Under the pieces are notes generated by a model. That model ran no database searches and had not been told where the DNA came from. It was given only the letters and a program-made list of their open reading frames with translations. The translations under genes and the position numbers were made by a program. Below, in pieces: positions 57,061 to 64,000 of a stretch of DNA of 64,000 nucleotides. The first letter of the stretch is position 1, and each line of letters begins with the position of its first letter. The stretch comes from Symsagittifera roscoffensis (Eukaryota; Xenacoelomorpha; Acoela; Convolutidae), in NCBI RefSeq assembly GCF_963678635.1, contig NC_087067.1, positions 18,979,639-19,043,638 on the forward strand, in the 5' to 3' direction.

Positions 57061-57599
57061 TGGCTCTGTTTGTAACTAAAGCAGTTTCATTTATTTCAAA
57101 TTCAGTGCATTTTTCTATCAAATTTTTTTCTTTGAGCTTTGTTTGCGCAGTGATTGCCTCGAAGAAAGCAAGATGCCTGCATTGATGCTTCTCTAGTTTT
57201 GTATCTGAATATAAACATTTGTTTCCCTTGAAACCTTAATAGTCTACGCAATTTCACTTTTTTATATCTAATACAAAAAACCGGCTATATATAAACTAAT
57301 TGGATCTCCCCCCATCTGAAATAAATTTTTGGGTTATGATGATACAATTTTTGGTGTTCCTCAATGCGTTGCGGAATCTGATGCATGAACTCATATAGAA
57401 GAAAAATAAGAATAATTCATTTTTCCATAAGTTACAACAAACAACATCAGCATAAAACAAATTTAGCCTTATTACAAATAAGAATTTTATTCCATTGTTA
57501 AAGGTACCAAACTTTGGAGTGGATAGACAAGGACACAGATCGCCGACTAAGAGTCTACCCATTTAGCATATCAAAAAAACTTACTTTCACTAGTATTTT

Positions 57600-58030
57600 A
57601 GATGGTTTTATTTAAGCAAAACTTAAATTTTAAAATTTATATCAAAAGATTAGAAATTCTAGTTTAATTAGACAACATAGAAAAAATGCATAAAAGTTAG
57701 ACCATTTTTAGGAGCAAAATTTAATGTAAATTTAAGTTTAATGAAATTTTTCTTCAAAAATTATAGAAGTTGCGATATCTCGAAAATTACGAGGATTTGA
57801 GACTTCATTTATTCAGCCAATGTTTGCAAGCCTAAAGCAATTGTCTAATAGCATTTAACCAAATCATTTTTGTAAGAAAAGTTAAAGTAAATTTCTATGT
57901 ATCAAGATTTTTTTGAAAAACCAGTAAAATCGCGATTTTTTAAAAACTACAGGAATTTGAGAGGTCATTTTTGCGGCCAAGATTCGCAATCCTCAAACAA
58001 TTATCTGGTATAAATTAACCAATGGGTTTG
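57600..58030 (-). repeat. Two diverged Helitron A-type units in reverse orientation
   Basis: 'GCGATATCTCGAAAATTACG' with 'gaggatttgagacttcatt', and 'gcggccaagattcgcaatcc', are reverse complements of the family A unit ('gactgctcaattctttgtagttttcgagatatgac'). An ACTAG at about 57590 could be the reversed 3' end, but no hairpin accompanies it. Confidence 0.45.
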
Positions 58031-58459
58031 AATTTTGTTTGCAATCGACAAATAAGAGACTGAATTTGTATTTCATCAAATCCTTGTTTCCTAATATAGT
58101 TACCTTTAAGTTTATGAACGAAACAAGATTCTTTATTTTGAGTCATAATTTCCATATTCGGGGATAACAACATTTTTTAAACTCTTTACTCATCTTTTCT
58201 AACAATTTTTCACATGCAAACTGTTACAGCGAAAATAACGAGTTGAGCAGCCTTGATTAATCAATGATTAATCGATCGAAAACGGAATTGTAGCAATTTG
58301 TTAACATAACGCTCATTTAGAGTTAGAACTTTGTTATCTAAAAAATTTTGAATAATGATATCATACTTTTTTGAATTATTTAAAATAGTTTAAAATTTTT
58401 GCTGCAAAAGAGGCTTTTACCTTGCTGTAGAGAAATGTTGATAGATTTAGGAAAAGTCA

Positions 58460-59025
58460 AACTTTTGATTTTTTGATAGTTTTTGGAATTTTTTTCACAT
58501 TTTTCGATAACTTCCCAGCCAAATATTAGATAAAGAATTCAATTGAAAAAATTAGTAGTAGTTTTCGCTTTCAATTAGATATCTGATCTCCTACCTAAGC
58601 AGAGAAATTACTAGCGTTTCGTGTAAAGATCATTGTTCTTTAAATTTTGAAAACTTCGGTATCAGTACAATATATGATTAAAATAGGTGTATACAGCATT
58701 AAGTAGGCCTCTTAATTTACTTCCAAGCGACTGTGATGCAGATGCGAGGACGTGAGTGACACTCCAAATAATCAGGTCGGAGATCTAAAACCGGAACATT
58801 TAATTAGTTTTTTTTGCTCGAATGTTTGCTGCTTCATTGGTGACTAGTTTGAGTAAAATTACAAGTGGTTGTAGAGCAGTGTGCAAACGTGATACTCTTA
58901 ACCTCAAAATTGATTTTCATAATTTTTTTCATGGTGTATTTTTTCATGGAGTTTTTGCCTCTTTAGAGCTATTTTTTTTTGCATTTTCCTTGCTTTAGAT
59001 TGCAAAGTTCAGCTCCAAAAATGGT
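58460..59025 (+). repeat. Duplicated block, copy 2
   Basis: Same order as 56460-57060, with a tRNA-like module at about 58728-58800 (TCCAAGCGACTGTGATGCAG...AGGTCGGAGATC) and a decayed 3' hairpin (TTGCAAAGTTCAGCTCC) near 59000-59016. Confidence 0.6.
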
Positions 59026-60273
59026 CAATGGCAACCAAAATTCTTCACTACCAAACTTGATGTTTCATTCATCTAGTTGCCAAATGATCTTTTGTTGTTC
59101 TACCTATGCAAAACATGAAAAATACATTGTTTCAGGCAACCACTCCTCCATTCCTGTTTTTTGTTTTATTTTTTTTAAATTCAAAGATACTTTAAGTTAT
59201 CTTAGATACGAACAAAACTCAAACGTACTTTTATCAAACAAAACTCGAACAGTTTCATGGGATTACAAACCCTGTGAGACAAAACCTTGGCTTTGATCTG
59301 CTCAGAAAGTTTTTGATAATTTTTTTGGCCGATAGATCCCCATTGTGGGCGAACTTTCAATATCGTTTCGGAGAAAGAAACACTTAGTTCAATTTCAATA
59401 TGTTTCTGTAGAAATATGGAAACCAATTTCAATCAAACCCAATATCTTTCAAATAATTTGCATAAACGAACCAAATATGAAGTTTGAGCAAATATTGCCA
59501 ATTTACTCAGCATCCAAGAAGTTGGACATAAAATCATTTCAAAATCAATTTTCGAAAGTTAAATGTTTCTCAATTAGGAGACAGTTTTTCATTTTCAATT
59601 TACCGCCACCAGAAGCGAAGGTTAAGAAGTCTTCATCATTTTGCGAATGCTTGGGCTTTTGATGGATTATATATGTCGAAAGTTTTAGTTCTCTCTCACG
59701 CTCAAGGGTTACCACTTTTGAATTATTTCACGCTACCTCTGTTTGATCAAACGATTTTAAAAAAAAATAACTTTTGCTGTTCTTTTTTGCTGTTCTATAA
59801 AGGAGATTGCTTTCCTTTTAACAAAGGAAATGAACTGAACTTGAAAAAAATCAAAAGTCAAACCGCGACGTCAAAAATTGCATGCGGCGCTGTGGACAAT
59901 TTTGTCAAAAGAGGGTCTAAGTAGTCATTTGAGAGATATCGGAAAAACAAGTTGGTCGACCTATAGAAAAGGCCAAAAAAATTTATAGAAATTCTTTTTA
60001 AAACACAACCACCCCCCCCCATAAAGAAAATCCCAGATTCGCCCCTTCTTTGTAATCCAGGTGGAAAAAAACTTCAGCAAGGGGTAGCAAGTTTCTTCCT
60101 AGGCTCGATATTCTGGTTCAATGTTTGAAATAGACTTCAAAGCAGCTTTTTGAGAATTGTAGTTTTAGAAAAATTTTATTATAAATATTTAAACTGAATA
60201 TATCTGATTGGTTTTCAGATACCGAAAACGAGGAATATCGATTACTATAATTCCACTAAGCAGACATAATATT
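59026..60273. other. Gene-free stretch
   Basis: AT-rich, with open frames up to ~105 codons at 59345-59662 that show no domain, no splice support and no recognised similarity. A short C run lies near 60008-60020. Confidence 0.3.
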
Positions 60274-60462
60274 TGGGTACTACGAAATTAGAAGACAAGC
60301 AAGTTAGAAGTGACTAAATAAATCAATTTTTTTTAATCAATAAATTTTGTTGGCCCTTTGCTTTTCGCCCAAAATGCTAGCTTTGTTAGAGCAATTATCG
60401 TCTAAATTCCAATTCATTTGTTAAAAACGTCTAATTTCCTTGCTGTCTAATTTCCCGCCCCC
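60274..60462. mobile_element. 189-bp MITE with ~35-bp terminal inverted repeats
   Basis: The left end GGGTACTACGAAATTAGAAG, then ACAAGCAAGTTAGAAG, pairs imperfectly with the complement of the right end (...CGTCTAATTTCCTTGCTG, then TCTAATTTCCCGCCCCC). Related pieces occur at 39607 and 2406. Non-coding DNA-transposon derivative, lying just beyond the stop of the EF-hand exon. Confidence 0.6.
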
Positions 60463-60477
60463 ATTTTTAATAATATT

Positions 60478-60723
60478 CTATTGTGATGAATAGCTGTAGT
60501 TTTGTCCTCCAGCTGAAGTGTACTGGTACTGTTCAAGCGCTGCTATCAATTCGCCCACATCCAGTTTGTGGTTGTTGTCTTTGTCTGCAATCTGGAGGAA
60601 CGCGTGCACTTCCGCCTCCTGCAATTGGTCATCGCCCAGCTCCGCACAAATCTGGCGGAGTTCGTCCACAGTCAGGAAACCGTCTTTGTCCGTATCGAAA
60701 TATTTGAAAGCAAACAGCAGCTT
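60478..60723 (-). CDS. EF-hand calcium-binding protein, last exon
   Basis: Minus strand, reading from acceptor CTTTTGTTTCAG (complement at 60724 and above) in phase 0 to TAG at 60478, 81 codons. Two EF-hand loops are visible: DTDKDGFLTVDE, with all ligand positions canonical (1, 3, 5, 12, Gly at 6), and DKDNNHKLDVGE, with His in place of the usual Gly at position 6. The spacing is that of one calmodulin-type lobe. A short tail (YTSAGGQNYSYSSQ) is not calmodulin-like. A frame upstream (60829-60724) runs through the acceptor in another register and is not taken as coding. The 5' exons should lie at higher coordinates but were not found. Family: calmodulin or troponin-C-like, role unknown. Confidence 0.75.
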   Translation of the reverse strand, partial: KLLFAFKYFDTDKDGFLTVDELRQICAELGDDQLQEAEVHAFLQIADKDNNHKLDVGELIAALEQYQYTSAGGQNYSYSSQ

Positions 60724-60829
60724 CTGAAACAAAAGGTTGCGCATTATCTTCTAGATGGTGGGCAGCCGGGTAACCCATGCAGTATTTAGATGTTGGCTCT
60801 TTCAGTCGGATCTTGTTAACTACACTCAT

Positions 60830-61180
60830 GGCTCAAAATTAACAGCGGATATCAAGTTTGAAATGTTGACAATTTTTTGATGATGTTTTTTTGTAGTTTT
60901 ATACGTGTGCGCGCTCTGAAACATAAAATGTTCAAGACAATTTGAAAAGATCTGTTTACACGCGATGTCGTGAAACAAATTTTGTGTTTCGTCTCAGTTA
61001 TTCATCTTGCGGTGTTATGTCTGACCGAAAAACAAGAGGTCAATATTGGATGAAAAATATTGGAACTTAATGATATCTTTGGTTGAAAACAAAACAAAAT
61101 TGATTGCATCATAATAATGGGAGAGTATTTTAGACGCATGGAACATTATTGTTTTTTTTTCGGATCTCTTAACAATCCCA
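60830..61180. other. Gene-free stretch upstream of the EF-hand exon
   Basis: AT-rich, probably intron or 5' flank of the minus-strand EF-hand gene. Nothing recognised. Confidence 0.3.
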
Positions 61181-61183
61181 CAT

Positions 61184-62188
61184 CTAAATAAATACAGTAA
61201 ACTAGCACGTAGCTTTCTATTGCGAATTCTAATTTTGCTGCATTCTGATTAGTCGAAACTTCGAGTGTTTTAATCTACTTAACAATCTCCTCCTTTCTTA
61301 AAAGGGGGAGACCTTTAAGTACATCGGTTTTTTCCTTTAACCAACAATTGAACGAGTCTCTGAATAGGCCAAAAAAAGTTTTTACGGTATTCTCTGTTTC
61401 TGTTTTTTGAGAGAATTTTTGCGGGTGTCCACCTCTAAATAAATACAGTAAATTAGCACGTAGCTTTCTATTGCGAATTCTAATTTTGCTGCATTCTGAT
61501 TAGTCGAAACTTCGAGTGTTTTAATCTACTTAACAATCTCCTCCTTTCTTAAAAGGGGGAGACCTTTAAGTACATCGGTTTTTTCCTTTAACCAACCATT
61601 GAACGAGTCTCTGAATAGGTCAACAAAGGTTTTTACGGTATTCTCTGTTTCTGTTTTCTAGAGATATTTTTGCGGGGGTCTGCCTCTAAATAAATACAGT
61701 AAAATAGCACGTAGTTGTCTATTGCGAATTCTAATTTTGCTGCATTCTGATTAGTCGAAACTTCGAATGTTTTATTCTACTTAACAATCTCCTCCTTTCT
61801 TAAAAGGGGGAGACCTTTAAGTACATCGGTTTTTTCCTTTAACCAACCATTGAACGAGTCTCTGAATAGGCCAACAAAGGTTTTTACGGTATTCTCTGTT
61901 TCTGTTTTTTAGAGATATTTTTGCGGGGGTCTACCTCTAAATAAATACAGTAAATTAGCACGTAGCTGTCTATTGCAAATTCTAACTTTGCTGCATTCTG
62001 ATTAGTCGAAACTTCGAATGTTTTATTCTACTTAACAATCTCCTCCTTTCTTAAAAGGGGGAGACCTTTAAATACATCGGTTTTTTCCTTTAACCAACCA
62101 TTGAACGAGTCTTTGAATAGGCAAAAAAAAAGTTTTGACGGTATTCTCTGTTTCTGTTTTTTGAGAGAACTTTTTGCGGGGGTCTACC
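61184..62188. repeat. Four tandem copies of a 251-bp unit
   Basis: CTAAATAAATACAGTAAA-type unit starts occur at 61184, 61435, 61686 and 61937, a constant 251-bp period. Each unit contains CTCCTCCTTTCTTAAAAGGG followed by GGAGAC, a near-palindromic pyrimidine/purine block, and 'GGTATTCTCTGTTTCTG'. Copies differ at only a few percent of sites. No coding frame persists through the array. Confidence 0.9.
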
Positions 62189-64000
62189 GTAGTTCCTTAG
62201 CTTTTCAATGGACGGTCCAGCTATTTGAACTTTTTGTCCTCCTTTTTTAGACCATTAGCCAGCAGAGACAATTTGCCAGCAGAGACATTTTTGAGCCACA
62301 ACCCCATTTTTGAAAAGATGAAAATTTACAGGGTAAAAAACAGCTTGTGATAAAATTAATAATCATATTAAGATTGAATTAAACCCGCAAGGCGGGGATT
62401 AGTTGCTCTTAGTCAATGATAACAAGTTAGTAATATAAACTTAAAAACCATGACTGTGGATAAATTGGGTATTTATATGTTTGCAGTTTGTCAACCAATG
62501 AGAGGTTCAAATTCTTTCTAAAGATTACAGGGTATTGAAAAAAAATCATAGCCAAGCAAACTGTTCAATCTCGCGAAGGTGCTGGAGATTTCTGCGACAC
62601 GATAAAAAGATTCACAAAATTTGCTCCGTGTTTTCATTGGCATTCTCAAAAACGTTTTGTTTCCCGTTCGATTTGAATCAGGGCCATTGTCGATTGTCCA
62701 AAAATCAAAAAAATTTATCGACAACTCGTTTTTAAGAATGTTATTCAGCAAAACTAAATAACGTCAATGAAATTTGCAACAGCTTGCTTTTATTCAAGAA
62801 AAAAGCATAATCCTCGTCATTCAATTCATGTTTTTGGTAACACCATTTTTTCATCGTCGTTGGAATTTTTCTATTCGCTTACATTGTTTGTCAGTCGCAA
62901 ACCAAACTGGAGATGCAAATAAAATTACTGATAGTTTTCAACTTTTAAGAAGCGAAACCCGAACAGAGCTATTCAGTGAGTTTGGCGAAGATCTTTTAAT
63001 GCAATTAAATATGCTTAATCGCCCTTTATAGACGAGGAAATTCATCATGAGGGATGTATTCATTGATGTAATAGTTAAAGTGATGCATTAGGTTTTACCA
63101 CTGTAGTAGCCCTTCTATTTTTTTTTTTGTCAATTGGACAGTCTACAGTTGCAAGAGTTTCCCTGTGCTGAGTTCTCCGATTTCACTAGTAGTTGCAATA
63201 AATTCAAATAAAAATGAACTAATTTTAAATTATGTTTGAAAAATTGAAAATTATTGAAATTCAGCTTCGGTAACTACATAAATTGGCTGAAAAACTTTTT
63301 GAAAAATAAGCAAGTTGTTAATTTTTTCTCTACATGCTCTTCAACTAATTCAATGGCAAATGTTTTTTTAAGTACAAAAAATTGTCAGAAATAATTTTTA
63401 AGATCGGAAATTGCAATAGAATGAAGATAACTAAACACAAAACTGCAAAAAAAAGATAAGTGTTGGCCATCTGACTCCTTAAAAACCACCAGTAAAAAAC
63501 AACGTTTGCTAATTAAACTTTTTCTGGATTGTCATAACTTTCATTTAAAACTTCGTAAACCATTTGTTATCAGCAACAGAAGCTGCAACTCATAGTTTTC
63601 AACCAATGAACTGAACGAAAAGTATTTTTCATGGTTTTTTTTTCGTTTACTGTATAAAAATTCGAGATCCACGATTGACTCAAGGGTCAAATGGTTAAGC
63701 CAGATCACAATTAGAAACTTTTGTCGAAAGTTATCGGAAAATTCTAAAAATCTCTATACTAAATTACTAAAATCAGAGTTATTTTTTACTTTGTTTCTGA
63801 ATATTTTTCATTTGATGTTTTCATTATTAAGTGAAATTTATATGCTGACTTTTTCCTTGGTTTTCTGATGAACAGTTTCAAGACCCAGATAGTCAGAATT
63901 GTTTAGCTTCAATTATGATTAGCTTAACAACGTCTTGAGAACACTTTTTTTTCAAATTTTGATCTGGCTAGATCTTTTCGAACACTGGCTAGATCTTTCT
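62189..64000. other. Gene-free right end of the window
   Basis: AT-rich, with short open frames only (62518-62751 minus, 62774-63031 plus) that I cannot support. It may hold introns of the EF-hand gene. No repeat family recognised. Confidence 0.3.

Noticed and set aside
59345-59662. 105-codon plus-strand open frame
   Set aside because: Its length is modest for AT-rich DNA and there is no domain, splice site or similarity to support it.
60483-60829. Plus-strand frames and a second minus-strand frame over the EF-hand exon
   Set aside because: The EF-hand loops on the minus strand are clear; the others are shadows, and the frame at 60629-60829 runs through the acceptor in the wrong register.
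61184-62188. Possible CRISPR-like or regulatory repeat array
   Set aside because: Units are 251 bp and head to tail, with no short repeat and variable spacer; eukaryotic context.

Overview
The window looks like AT-rich nuclear DNA of an invertebrate animal. Genes are split by GT-AG introns (plus one GC-AG intron), intergenic space is long, and most of the non-coding DNA is made of repeats. An RSF1-type chromatin remodelling subunit and a protein combining leucine-rich repeats, a Roc-COR module and a death domain both point to a metazoan. A HAD phosphatase of a type I associate with invertebrates and protists argues against a vertebrate. Nothing in the sequence fixes the phylum. No rRNA, no LTR retroelement, no CRISPR array and no convincing functional tRNA gene was seen.

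Layout, left to right. 1-3.6 kb: repeats, mainly a Helitron-type element (440-2405) packed with a ~168-bp tandem unit. 3.6-8.7 kb: three phase-compatible exons ending an unrecognised membrane protein. 10.0-21.0 kb: a ten-exon LRR-Roc-COR-death-domain gene. 21-30 kb: no host gene seen; a foldback element, a decayed Mutator-like (MULE) transposase on the minus strand (22.7-24.05 kb), other transposon debris, and a rearranged copy of part of the RSF1 gene (29.15-29.25 kb). 30.2-39.3 kb: a thirteen-exon RSF1 homologue. 39.3-52 kb: repeats, including a ~150-bp inverted and tandem array, two more Helitron copies (42.74-43.99 and 44.37-47.09 kb, the latter carrying a GC-rich non-LTR retrotransposon tail), and a dead 5'-truncated LINE (49.05-51.45 kb, minus). 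52.1-53.8 kb: a small HAD-superfamily phosphatase gene. 54-60 kb: repeats. 60.5-60.7 kb: the last exon of an EF-hand protein on the minus strand. 61.2-62.2 kb: four tandem copies of a 251-bp unit. 62.2-64 kb: nothing recognised.

The host genes have no evident functional link. The notable feature is the repeat landscape. Three families end in a short 3' hairpin and look like non-autonomous rolling-circle elements. Family A has textbook Helitron ends (A|TC...CTAG|T). Family B (AAGAGTAATGAACG) and family C (ACACTTGC, carrying an internal tRNA-like module) share another design: a 5' terminal palindrome, its inverted copy near the 3' end, then a separate covarying hairpin. Many of these copies sit inside the introns of the two large genes, and family B elements are twice nested in one another at the same internal position.
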